Source: an uncultured Chloroflexota bacterium
GTDB taxonomy: Bacteria; Chloroflexota; Anaerolineae; Aggregatilineales; Phototrophicaceae
Assembly (NCBI GenBank): GCA_937927665.1
Contig: CALBRY010000660.1
Span: forward strand, 1 to 17,940
Direction: 5' to 3'
DNA length: 17,940 nt
The notes under the pieces were generated by a model, which made no database searches, was not told the origin of the DNA, and worked only from the letters and a program-made list of their open reading frames with translations. Numbering within the stretch: position 1 is the first letter of the stretch; each line of letters starts with the position of its first letter. A program made the translations under genes and the position numbers. This document shows positions 1 through 7,060 of this stretch, in pieces.

Positions 1-540
1 CTGTACGCGCAGTTTCGCGTCTAAGTTCGAGAGTGGTTCGTCAAACAGCAGAACACTCGGTTCCATCACAAGGGCGCGCGCCAGTGCGACACGCTGCTGC
101 TGACCCCCTGAAAGCTGATTCGGGCGGCGGGATGCTAATTCACCCAAACCGATCAAATCGAGTGTGTCACGTACTTTTGTTTGAATATCACTGCGCGAAA
201 GCCGCTTGATTTGCAGCCCATAGGCGACATTATCAAAGACGGACATATGTGGGAAGAGCGCGTAACTTTGAAACACCATCGCCATATCGCGCTTATTAGG
301 CGGCTGCATGGTGATGTCTTTTCCGTTTAGAAAAACTTTGCCCGCAGTCGGTGACTCAAAGCCAGCGATCAAGCGCAGCGTGGTTGTTTTTCCGCAGCCG
401 GAGGGACCGAGGAGCGTTACAAACTCACCTTTGTGAATATCCAGTGATACCTGATCGACTGCCGTGAATTCGCCGCTGCCTTCGCGCTGCGGAAACTTCT
501 TGACGACGGAGTCCAAACGTAGGCTGGTGGTATCGTTCAT
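1..540 (-). CDS. ABC transporter ATP-binding protein, FbpC/PotA type (3' end outside window)
   Basis: This is the ATPase of the iron-type importer and would sit on the cytoplasmic face and power the fused permease encoded just upstream. The 180 visible residues contain the full nucleotide-binding core: Walker A GPSGCGKT (45-52), Q-loop Gln (91) in MVFQSYALFPH, signature LSGGQQQR (143-150), Walker B VLLFDE (163-168) and D-loop SNLD (171-174). The start is ATG at 540, only 5 bp after the permease stop, with an AAGGGGGA Shine-Dalgarno inside the permease's last codons, so the two are translationally linked. The C-terminal regulatory (TOBE-like) part lies beyond base 1. The core resembles FbpC, PotA and related CUT1-like ATPases alike. 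The iron assignment comes from the neighbouring permease and binding protein and is inference. Confidence 0.93.
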   Translation of the reverse strand, partial: MNDTTSLRLDSVVKKFPQREGSGEFTAVDQVSLDIHKGEFVTLLGPSGCGKTTTLRLIAGFESPTAGKVFLNGKDITMQPPNKRDMAMVFQSYALFPHMSVFDNVAYGLQIKRLSRSDIQTKVRDTLDLIGLGELASRRPNQLSGGQQQRVALARALVMEPSVLLFDEPLSNLDAKLRVQ

Positions 541-545
541 AGTGT

Positions 546-2312
546 TTATCGTCCCCCTTGCAAGCCTCGGCTCGCGCCGCTGGAACCGCCGACTAATACG
601 GACAAGATAGCCATCGAAACGAGCACGATTAAAATCAAAATGACGCAGTAGGCAAACGCATTACCAAAACGTCCATTTTCGACTTCGTTCAGGATTTGCG
701 CTGTCATGATTTTGGTTTGCGGCGTCGTCAAAAACACAATCGCTGAGATCGTTGTCATTGAGCGTGCAAACGCATACATCAAACCGGATAAGAAAGCGGG
801 ACGAATCAGCGGGAGTGTAATACGCCGGAATGTATACGCGTTATTCGCGCCTAGGCTGATTGAGGCTTCTTCAATTGCGGGATCGATTTGTGAAAGCAGC
901 GATACTCCTGAACGGAGCGCTGCCGGGACGCTGCGAACAATAAACACGAGGATAATCGCGATTGCCCCGCCGAGCAGTCCGCGTCCTCCTGCCAGTTTCG
1001 GAATTAACGTGATCACGAGCGGCGATTCGCCAAACGGTAAGGTTAGCTCGATCGGGTTATTGAAGACGATCAGATAGCCAATACCGAGGATTGTACCGGG
1101 TAGGGCGATGCCGAGCATCGTCGAAAAGTCGAGCGCGGCGCGTCCGGGGAAGGATTTTCTGACCACCAGAAACGCGATGAAGATACCGAGCAGACCGGCA
1201 ATCGGTGTGGCAATTGCCGAAAGCACCGTTGTATCTGCCATTGCCTCTGAACCGTAGCCGTTGATCACAAAGTCGAAGTGTTCAAGCGTAAGGGTATTGT
1301 TGACTCCAAACACTTCGGTAAATGCGCCAACAAAGATTGTCCCGTAAATGGCAATGATCAGCAGACAAACTGCCATCACGAGTGCGAAAAGCGACCACTT
1401 CACGATCGGATGTTCAATCTGCTGTGGTTTTCCGGTGGGTTTTCCCGTTACCGAAACAACCGATGCCCGGTTGATCCAGTATCGCTGAACCATAAACACG
1501 GTGATCGAGGGAACCAGCAGCACAATCGAGAGTGCGGCGGCAGCGTTGGTATCAAATAAGCCAACGATTGAAACGTAAATACGCGTCGCCAACACTTCAT
1601 AATTCCCGCCCAACACCAGCGGATTCCCTAAGTCAGCGATCGCTTCCACGAAAAGCAGCAGAAACGACCCCGCGATTCCGGGGATCAGCATTGGGACGGT
1701 TACAGTACGGAAAATCTGCCATTTATTCGCGCCAAGATTGGTCGCCGCTTCATCTAGTGCAGGATCAAGCGCTTCCAACATACCTTTCAAGTTCATATAG
1801 GCGACGGTGAACAGCGAAAGCGATAAGACCAGTGTCAAACCGTCCAGCCCATAAATGTCGTTGCAACCGCGTCCTTCTCCCCATAAACAGCGCGAGCCAA
1901 AAATGTCGCGCGTAATCAAGCCGTTGCGTCCAAACAGCAAGATGATGGCGCTGGCAAGCGCAAACGGTGGAGAAATAATCGGGATGAGCGCCATAAAATG
2001 CATAAATCGCTTGAACGGAACTTTGACCTTCACCTGTACATAGGCGAACAGGAATCCGAGCAGTGTTCCGCCGATGGCTACTGTAATCCCCAGAACGATC
2101 GTGTTGCGGAGGATATTGAGATATACAGGGTCGGTGACGAAGCGCTGAAGATCCGTTAATCCCTCACCGGAGATGCCGGTAGCGATCATGGAAAGGATCG
2201 GCAGTAGGATGGTGACGAACACGAACAAGACCGCGATCAACAATCCAATTGCTAGTACGGGATCACGAAATGTTCGGGAGAAATCTTTGAGTGTGCGTCT
2301 GAGTTGTGACAA
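546..2312 (-). CDS. Iron(III)-type ABC transporter permease, fused two-domain (FbpB-like)
   Basis: The 588-residue inner-membrane protein forms the translocation channel of the importer. It is an internal duplication of the binding-protein-dependent permease domain, with about 12 hydrophobic segments and two EAA loops that contact the ATPase: EAATNLGANKW (about 188-198) and EEASISLGANN (about 481-491). Fused permeases of this size are typical of FbpB/SfuB ferric transporters, and 2-aminoethylphosphonate or thiamine permeases are built the same way. The start is TTG at 2312. The minus strand reads AGGA, 7 nt, TTG, and no ATG occurs before residue 42, which lies beyond the first membrane segment. 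The gene lies between the binding protein (71-bp gap with a hairpin) and the ATPase (5-bp gap). The substrate is inferred from family resemblance only. Confidence 0.92.
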   Translation of the reverse strand: MSQLRRTLKDFSRTFRDPVLAIGLLIAVLFVFVTILLPILSMIATGISGEGLTDLQRFVTDPVYLNILRNTIVLGITVAIGGTLLGFLFAYVQVKVKVPFKRFMHFMALIPIISPPFALASAIILLFGRNGLITRDIFGSRCLWGEGRGCNDIYGLDGLTLVLSLSLFTVAYMNLKGMLEALDPALDEAATNLGANKWQIFRTVTVPMLIPGIAGSFLLLFVEAIADLGNPLVLGGNYEVLATRIYVSIVGLFDTNAAAALSIVLLVPSITVFMVQRYWINRASVVSVTGKPTGKPQQIEHPIVKWSLFALVMAVCLLIIAIYGTIFVGAFTEVFGVNNTLTLEHFDFVINGYGSEAMADTTVLSAIATPIAGLLGIFIAFLVVRKSFPGRAALDFSTMLGIALPGTILGIGYLIVFNNPIELTLPFGESPLVITLIPKLAGGRGLLGGAIAIILVFIVRSVPAALRSGVSLLSQIDPAIEEASISLGANNAYTFRRITLPLIRPAFLSGLMYAFARSMTTISAIVFLTTPQTKIMTAQILNEVENGRFGNAFAYCVILILIVLVSMAILSVLVGGSSGASRGLQGGR

Positions 2313-2339
2313 CGAAGTATCCTACAAATAAAAGAGCGA

Positions 2340-2363
2340 GGGGACGTTCCTAGAAACGTCCCC
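2340..2363 (-). terminator. Perfect 9-bp hairpin between binding protein and permease (attenuator or mRNA stabiliser)
   Basis: GGGGACGTT (2340-2348) pairs perfectly with AACGTCCCC (2355-2363) across a 6-nt loop. In the direction of transcription it lies 20 bp after the binding-protein stop and about 27 bp before the permease start, and is followed by the T-rich stretch CTCGCTCTTTTATTTG. It could act as a partial terminator or protect the 3' end of the upstream message, so that more binding protein than permease is made. A full terminator is unlikely, because permease and ATPase follow with no other visible promoter. Confidence 0.7.
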
Positions 2364-2383
2364 TTCAACTTCAAATTCGAATT

Positions 2384-3466
2384 TTATTCGACTGGCGTGG
2401 GTGCAACCTCAGCATCGAACCGTTCGACCAGCGCAGTACGATTCAAACCTGCGGCGGCGAAGTTGTAATCGACGAGCAGCACTTCGGACAGATTGACCGA
2501 CAGTTCCGAAACCGGGGTGTCAGGATTCGTCGGCAGTTGCAGCGAGTTCACCGTCTGGCTGATCGCCTGTGCATCTGCTGTCAGTGCCCATTCGTACCAC
2601 ATCTGAGCGGCTTCAAGTTCCGGTGCATTGCGAAGGATCGCCATGCCGCCGATTTCGTAACCAGTGCCTTCTTCGGGGAAGGTATTGACGACGACATCTT
2701 GGAAGCCTTCGAGCTGGAGCTTCACGCAGTCATGCGAGAAGATGATCGACACCGCAACTTCGCCTGTGCCAGCCATACGACCCGGAGCAGAGCCAGAGCG
2801 CGTATATTGCAGAATATTCTGGTGCAGTGCTTGGAAATACACAAAAGCGTTGTCAATCGCTGCCTGAGTCGGCGCGCCGGTTTCATCGTAGCCCGTTCCG
2901 GCTTCGGCGGCTTCGAGCGCGTCAGCTTGCAGGGTGACACCCGTCCAGAAGGCGGTGAATGCCGTGCCGGAGGTTGCCGGATGTGCCATCGCCACGTTAC
3001 CCGCTAATTCGGGTACGAGCAGGTCATCCCACGAATTCGGGGCTTCAAGACCAAGTTCTTCCAGCAGTTCAACATTCGAGCAGAAGCCGAGCGCACCAAC
3101 ATAAACGCCCGTCCATGTGTTATCGGTGCTGCGGTAAGCGGGATCGACAACCGCTGCATTTTCCGATTCATAAACTTCAAGGAGACCTTCTTCGCTGGCA
3201 GCGATAAACGCATCCGCCGGACCGCCCCACCACACCGAAAATTCGGGATTGTCAGTCGTGGCGCGGATACGAGCAAGGGCTTCACCGGAGGATAACCGGA
3301 CATAGCTGGTTTCGATCCCGGTTTGTTCTTGGAACGCTTGCGTCATGGCGACGCACCAATCTTCTTGCGGGGTGCAAAGTACCGTGAGGGTTTGCGCCTG
3401 CGCGAAAGCGGGAACCAGCGTGACCAGCAGCAGCATAACACTGAGTGCAAATGTAAGCTTCTTCAA
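2384..3466 (-). CDS. Iron(III)-type ABC transporter substrate-binding protein (FbpA/AfuA-like)
   Basis: This exported protein would capture the substrate and deliver it to the double permease. The 360 residues start with a Sec signal peptide (charged MKK, a hydrophobic stretch to about residue 20, then PAFAQAQ with likely cleavage after residue 22 or 24). There is no lipobox cysteine, so it is not an obvious lipoprotein. The mature part has the family motif VWWGGPADAF (79-88) and a C-terminal VDYNFAAAG region where relatives place metal-coordinating tyrosines. C31 and C38 (in CTPQEDWC) could form a disulfide. The start is TTG at 3466, preceded by AGGAGG with 10 nt spacing. The family also includes phosphonate and other anion binders, so iron is likely rather than proven. 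It is the first gene of its transcription unit. Confidence 0.9.
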   Translation of the reverse strand: MKKLTFALSVMLLLVTLVPAFAQAQTLTVLCTPQEDWCVAMTQAFQEQTGIETSYVRLSSGEALARIRATTDNPEFSVWWGGPADAFIAASEEGLLEVYESENAAVVDPAYRSTDNTWTGVYVGALGFCSNVELLEELGLEAPNSWDDLLVPELAGNVAMAHPATSGTAFTAFWTGVTLQADALEAAEAGTGYDETGAPTQAAIDNAFVYFQALHQNILQYTRSGSAPGRMAGTGEVAVSIIFSHDCVKLQLEGFQDVVVNTFPEEGTGYEIGGMAILRNAPELEAAQMWYEWALTADAQAISQTVNSLQLPTNPDTPVSELSVNLSEVLLVDYNFAAAGLNRTALVERFDAEVAPTPVE

Positions 3467-3499
3467 CGTAACTTAACCTCCTATTAAAATCCTCAACAA

Positions 3500-3527
3500 A
3501 TTCTAGCGTGTGTTTTAACACACGCAA
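3500..3527 (-). promoter_or_regulatory. Predicted promoter of the iron-transporter operon
   Basis: On the minus strand, TTGCGT (3527-3522) is separated by 16 bp from TAGAAT (3505-3500). The -10 box matches consensus at five of six positions and the -35 at its first three. Transcription would start near 3493, giving a leader of about 27 nt that includes AGGAGG before the TTG start at 3466. A 20-bp inverted repeat covers the whole spacer and part of the -35. Assignment is by eye and no start site has been mapped. Confidence 0.55.
3506..3525. repeat. 20-bp inverted repeat over the iron-operon promoter spacer (candidate operator)
   Basis: GCGTGTGTT (3506-3514) and AACACACGC (3517-3525) are perfect inverted 9-mers around a TT centre. 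The repeat lies exactly between the -10 box and part of the -35, a classic position for a repressor. It does not resemble the usual Fur or DtxR/IdeR consensus. As it is only 6 bp after the DUF47 stop (3532), it could instead or also form an 8-bp stem with a 4-nt loop that ends pit-DUF47 transcription. The sequence after it on the minus strand (TAGAATTTGTTG) is not a good T-tract. Confidence 0.6.
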
Positions 3528-3531
3528 CTTG

Positions 3532-4170
3532 CTACTGTAGTTTTACCAGCACGTCATTGATCAGATTGGCGGCTTGTTCGGCGCTGTTGGCGGCACGAAT
3601 CATATGGCGGTAAATCTCGCGCAGCTTCAACACGGTGACAACTTCTTCGGGGGTGCCAACATGCCGGTAAAGGTCAGTTAACGCCGTGATATAAAGCGCA
3701 TCCATCCGATTTTCGAGCTGCCGCACCCGGATAGAATGCTTGATCGCAATATCGGGTTGGCGTTCCATATGGCTGACTGACAAATGGAGTTCATCAGAGC
3801 AGTGTACGAGAACTTCTGCCATTGAGCGCAGATGGGGGTTGGCTGGAACTTGAAGCACGTGCATCTCTCGCACGAGCGAGAGCAAAGAGTCGAGAACATC
3901 ATCAATCGAGCGCGATAACCCGAATAAGTCTTCGCGGTCGATAGGCGTAATAAAAGCACGCTTAAGCTGAACAATCAGCGCTCTGCGTACTTCATCCGCC
4001 TGCTGTTCGATATTATAAACAATCCTCGCGTGTTCTTTATTTGGCATCTCCATATAGGCGACAACCGCACGAGAGCCATCCATCAACTGCTGTGTCTGGT
4101 CACTGAGTGCATCCAAAAACGGGTCTGGTTTGCGCGTTCTTGACCATTTAAACGGGAACGGCATTTTCAT
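3532..4170 (-). CDS. DUF47/PhoU-like protein, partner of Pit phosphate permease
   Basis: The 212-residue, mostly helical, soluble protein matches the DUF47 (TIGR00153, PhoU-like) family, usually found beside Pit transporters and thought to regulate them from the cytoplasm. Visible traits are an N-terminal FPFKWSRTRKPDPFLDAL followed by long charged helices with HARIVYNIEQQADEVRRAL and DREDLFGLSRSIDDVLDSL, a PhoU-type helical arrangement with metal-binding-type acidic runs. The C-terminal VLKLREIYRHMIRAANSAEQAANLINDVLV is also typical. I chose ATG at 4170, because its ATGA overlaps the pit stop TGA (4169-4167), a standard coupling junction. A longer frame back to 4242 would read through the pit coding sequence and add 24 residues unlike the family. 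Length is normal for DUF47. Confidence 0.9.
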   Translation of the reverse strand: MKMPFPFKWSRTRKPDPFLDALSDQTQQLMDGSRAVVAYMEMPNKEHARIVYNIEQQADEVRRALIVQLKRAFITPIDREDLFGLSRSIDDVLDSLLSLVREMHVLQVPANPHLRSMAEVLVHCSDELHLSVSHMERQPDIAIKHSIRVRQLENRMDALYITALTDLYRHVGTPEEVVTVLKLREIYRHMIRAANSAEQAANLINDVLVKLQ

Positions 4171-5153
4171 ACAAATAGTCCGCTTACCAGCAGATATGTA
4201 ACTGCACCCACCAGCGCCGAGAGGGGAAGCGTAAGCAGCCATGCCTGAAGCATCTGGCGGAACTCGCCCCAGCGTACGTGACGCAGACGTTCAGCGCTGC
4301 CCGCGCCGACGATTGCAGATGCGATCACCTGTGAGCCGCTCACAGGGCTGCCGAGCAGGGACGCACCGAGCAGGACAAGTCCTGAAGCGGTTTGCGCTCC
4401 AAATCCGTGAATAGGCTGGACGCTGCACAACTGCCGTCCTAGTTTCCGGCTGACGCGCTGACTGCCGACAAGCGTTCCCAATCCCATCGCTACCGCGCTG
4501 AATGCGGCTGCCCAATACGGAATCGCGAATTCGCTGCCACTGGTGGCGGCGATCCCTAACGCGAGGATGCCCATCAATTTTTGACCATCGTTCGAGCCGA
4601 ACGACAGTGCCACGAGCAGACTTACAGGAACTTGGGCGCCCTTAAACCAGTTGTTGATGCGTGGGGTTGCCGCGACACTCGTCCAATAGGATACTTTAAC
4701 AATGATGTAGCCGGTGATGATGCCGAGCACGGGGGACAAAAAAAGAGCTGCTAGGGATCTTAAAATTCCATCGGCAATAATCGCTTGCGCGCCAAAGCCC
4801 GCCCATACCGCGCCGACCAAACTACCGATAAATGCTTGCGTCGAACTGCATGGAATCTTGAGCACAAGAGCAAGACCGATCCAGCCCACGGCTCCGACAA
4901 GCGACGCGATCATGACGGGTGTCGTTACGGCGTACCAACGCACCAGATTAACGCTGATTGATCCTGTTACGGCGATACCAAATATAAAAGGACCGATGCT
5001 TAGGCATAAGATCGTTAGAAGCAGAGCATGTTTAGGTTTTAATGCTCTGGAAGAGACAACCGTCGCGAGAATGCTTCCGGCGCCATTGAGACCGTTAAGA
5101 TATCCGAAAGCAAAAGTCAGCACGAGGATAGCCACAAGACTTAGCAATTCCAT
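4167..5153 (-). CDS. Pit-type inorganic phosphate permease
   Basis: The 328-residue membrane protein would carry phosphate across the cytoplasmic membrane, driven by an ion gradient. It shows the two-repeat layout of the PiT/PHO4 family (about 10 hydrophobic segments), an ATVVSSRALKPKHA stretch after the first signature (30-43) and the second signature SFGSNDGQKLMGI (184-196). In the first signature the usual NGxHDAAN-like run reads NGLNGAGS (20-27), so the normally conserved Asp is Gly24 and the Asn is Ser27. The start is ATG at 5153, with GGGAGG 7 nt upstream. An upstream in-frame TTG at 5168 overlaps that Shine-Dalgarno and is unlikely. It is the first gene of a unit with DUF47 (ATGA overlap) and has a good predicted promoter. 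Phosphate specificity is by family. Confidence 0.9.
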   Translation of the reverse strand: MELLSLVAILVLTFAFGYLNGLNGAGSILATVVSSRALKPKHALLLTILCLSIGPFIFGIAVTGSISVNLVRWYAVTTPVMIASLVGAVGWIGLALVLKIPCSSTQAFIGSLVGAVWAGFGAQAIIADGILRSLAALFLSPVLGIITGYIIVKVSYWTSVAATPRINNWFKGAQVPVSLLVALSFGSNDGQKLMGILALGIAATSGSEFAIPYWAAAFSAVAMGLGTLVGSQRVSRKLGRQLCSVQPIHGFGAQTASGLVLLGASLLGSPVSGSQVIASAIVGAGSAERLRHVRWGEFRQMLQAWLLTLPLSALVGAVTYLLVSGLFV

Positions 5154-5185
5154 TGACAATCCTCCCAAAAACGTTTATTAAATCC

Positions 5186-5214
5186 ATTTTAAGGAATTGT
5201 TAAGAACCGGTCAA
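5186..5214 (-). promoter_or_regulatory. Predicted sigma70-like promoter of pit
   Basis: On the minus strand, TTGACC (5214-5209) is followed after 17 bp by TAAAAT (5191-5186). Each box differs from consensus at one or two positions and the spacing is ideal. The expected start is near 5179, giving a leader of about 26 nt that ends in GGGAGG before the pit ATG (5153). This is the best-looking promoter in the window. Confidence 0.7.
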
Positions 5215-5227
5215 GATGCTGACCAGT
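5206..5227. repeat. Inverted repeat overlapping the pit -35 box (candidate operator)
   Basis: ACCGGTCA (5206-5213) and TGACCAGT (5220-5227) are inverted 8-mers with one mismatch around a 6-bp centre. One arm covers most of the pit -35 box, so a bound dimer would block or alter polymerase contact. The site also lies 41 bp upstream of the divergent phosphatase gene and could affect both. I do not recognise it as a Pho box, and chance cannot be excluded for arms this short. Confidence 0.4.
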
Positions 5228-5268
5228 CCAATTGTGGATTTCGCGGCTGAATTGAAGGAAAAATCTAT

Positions 5269-5979
5269 ATGCGCTTGTATGTAATTCGACATGCCGATCC
5301 CGACTATGAGAACAATACCTTAACAAATGCGGGGCATTTGGAGGCGCAAGCACTTGCGCGTCGGATGGCATCATATGGACTCGATGCTATTTATGCCTCA
5401 CCGCTTCCACGGGCGCAGATCACCGCGCGTTACAGTGCCGATTTGTTAAAACTTCCAGTGGCGACACTCGATTGGTTATTGGAGCCTTCGTGGTTTGATT
5501 ACGACATTGATCCGGCAGATGGCGGCAGAATGCCTGTGTGGGATATTCCCGGTGAAATCTTGCGGCTCGATGCGGGGTTTCACGCTTGGGAAACATGGAA
5601 CCGCACCGAACCACTGACCGATCCTAAATACTCCTCGGATTTTGAAAAGTTTGTAAGCGGTGCCGATTCACTGCTTGCGGGATACGGCTATCAGCGCGAA
5701 GAAAAGCGCTACCGTATTCTGGAGTCAAATCAGCGGCGGATTGCATGTTTTTGCCATAATGGCTCGGCGCTGTTATGGCTGTCGCTGCTTCTCCATATCC
5801 CGCCGCCGATCGTATGGGGCAGTTTCTGGCATGCGCCAAGCGCAGTGACGACCTATATTTTTGAGGAGCGCAGCCGCAGTTGGGCGGTGCCGCGTGCGCT
5901 CAGTGTTGGGGATACATCGCATCTCTACGAAGCGCGCCTGCCTGTTCAACCACGCGGAATCCGAGGAAACTATCTATAA
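5269..5979 (+). CDS. Histidine phosphatase family protein (phosphoglycerate-mutase-like)
   Basis: The 236-residue cytosolic protein belongs to the histidine phosphatase superfamily, which transfers phosphate through a phosphohistidine. The N-terminal motif RHADPD (7-12) carries the catalytic His8 after Arg7. SPLPRAQITA (44-53) gives the second substrate-binding Arg (48), LLEPSW (70-75) has the expected acidic residue at 72, and CFCHNG (160-165) holds the second His (163). ATG at 5269 is preceded by AAGGA. The gene is divergent from pit across 115 bp. Substrate cannot be read: relatives include cofactor-dependent mutases, alpha-ribazole phosphatases and sugar- or nucleotide-phosphate phosphatases. 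The middle (about 75-150), with many aromatic and acidic residues, looks lineage-specific. A link to phosphate scavenging next to pit is possible but only inference. Confidence 0.85.
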   Translation: MRLYVIRHADPDYENNTLTNAGHLEAQALARRMASYGLDAIYASPLPRAQITARYSADLLKLPVATLDWLLEPSWFDYDIDPADGGRMPVWDIPGEILRLDAGFHAWETWNRTEPLTDPKYSSDFEKFVSGADSLLAGYGYQREEKRYRILESNQRRIACFCHNGSALLWLSLLLHIPPPIVWGSFWHAPSAVTTYIFEERSRSWAVPRALSVGDTSHLYEARLPVQPRGIRGNYL

Positions 5980-6042
5980 CCATCTCGGATCATCTTACGG
6001 AATGGTTCCGAACCTTCGTTCGCCGCCATGTGTAATAACCAT

Positions 6043-6054
6043 GCTTTGCAAAGC
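6043..6054. repeat. 12-bp perfect palindrome upstream of the secreted hydrolase gene
   Basis: GCTTTGCAAAGC lies 39 bp before the hydrolase ATG, in the 114-bp gap after the phosphatase gene. A TTGCAA inside it could pass for a -35, but no -10 lies at normal spacing. The rest of the gap has only a weak 5-bp stem (5998-6010). It may be an operator or a chance palindrome. Confidence 0.25.
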
Positions 6055-6093
6055 AACCTGAAGCAAATGAGCTATCCTGAAAGGATTGCTGTT

Positions 6094-7038
6094 ATGAACC
6101 GCTTTCGCTTTCTAGGGCTTTGCATTGGATTGTGCTTTTCCCTGCTCTTTCTTCCTGTCTTGGCGCAAGACGATGCGATCCAAGCCCCACCTGAGGACGT
6201 AATCGCCATGTTTGATTACGATCAATCTGCTCCCCTTGATATTCAGCAAGTGGGAACGGAAATGCGCGGCGATGTAACCGTGCAAGATATTACGTTTGCT
6301 GTACCGGATGGCGACCCGATTCCGGCGTACTTAGTTCTACCGCCGAACGCTGAGAGCGCTGACGCCAACACGTTCGCGGGGATTCTGTATCTGCATTGGT
6401 ACGAACCGGAGTCACCGACCAGCAATCGCGGGCAGTTCCTAGACGAAGCAGTGACACTCGCGAGTGAAGGTGTGGTATCGCTCTTGCCTGCGACGAACTG
6501 GGAAGAAGCGGCATGGTTTAATCAGTCGCGCACCAACGAAGGCGACTTTGATGACTCTGTGCGGCAGGTGATCAATTTGCGGCGAGCGCTTGATGTGCTG
6601 CTCTCTCAAAATGGTGTTGATCCTGACCGGATCGCCGTTGTGGGGCATGATTTTGGAGGAATGTACGGTGCGACGCTTGCAATGGTCGATGATCGCCCGG
6701 ATGCCTTGGTGATTATCGCCGCCGCTCCGCGTTACGTGGATTGGTTTTTCTTCACCGCGCAGGATTTGAGCGAGGAGCAGCGGCAGGCGATCCGCGATCA
6801 GTTTGCACCGATTGACCCGATCACGGCGATTCCGTATGCAGAAAACAAGCCAATCCTGTTCCAATTTGGTGGAAACGATCAGTATGTCTCCTCTGATGCC
6901 GCAGCCGAGTTCTTTGCCGCGGCACTCCCGCCCAAGCTGCATCAATCCTATCCAGAGCTAGAACATGCGATGGACAGCGCGTTCGTTCAAACGGATCGAC
7001 TGCGTTTCTTGCGTCGTTACTTGGAGCTTGGCGAGTAA
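6094..7038 (+). CDS. Secreted alpha/beta hydrolase, dienelactone-hydrolase-like, with Asp at the nucleophile elbow
   Basis: The 314-residue protein begins with a Sec signal peptide (MNRFRF, hydrophobic to about residue 20, PVLAQDD with likely cleavage after residue 24). There is no lipobox, so it is probably released outside the membrane. The mature part has alpha/beta-hydrolase order: a substrate-side segment (AGILYLHWYEPES, 95-107), the nucleophile elbow VVGHDFGGMYG (182-192), an acid-loop GGNDQYVS (259-266) and LEHAMDS with His291. The elbow residue is Asp186, where dienelactone hydrolases have Cys and esterases have Ser. The likely triad is therefore Asp186, Asp262 and His291. An Asp nucleophile is known from epoxide hydrolases and haloalkane dehalogenases. 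ATG at 6094 has AAGGA 9 nt upstream. An upstream in-frame ATG at 6028 would place 22 polar residues before the signal peptide and was not used. The substrate is unknown. Confidence 0.85.
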   Translation: MNRFRFLGLCIGLCFSLLFLPVLAQDDAIQAPPEDVIAMFDYDQSAPLDIQQVGTEMRGDVTVQDITFAVPDGDPIPAYLVLPPNAESADANTFAGILYLHWYEPESPTSNRGQFLDEAVTLASEGVVSLLPATNWEEAAWFNQSRTNEGDFDDSVRQVINLRRALDVLLSQNGVDPDRIAVVGHDFGGMYGATLAMVDDRPDALVIIAAAPRYVDWFFFTAQDLSEEQRQAIRDQFAPIDPITAIPYAENKPILFQFGGNDQYVSSDAAAEFFAAALPPKLHQSYPELEHAMDSAFVQTDRLRFLRRYLELGE

Positions 7039-7060
7039 GCGCAGGGCTGCCCTTGAATTT

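Noticed and set aside
3500..3527. Fur or DtxR box in the iron-operon promoter
   Set aside because: The palindrome there does not fit either consensus, so no regulator is named.
4171..4242. 24-residue extension of the DUF47 protein
   Set aside because: It overlaps the pit coding region. The ATGA junction at 4167-4170 is a better start and gives the normal family N-terminus.
5998..6010. CGGAA-TGG-TTCCG stem after the phosphatase gene as a terminator
   Set aside because: Only 5 bp of stem and no T-tract; too weak to call.
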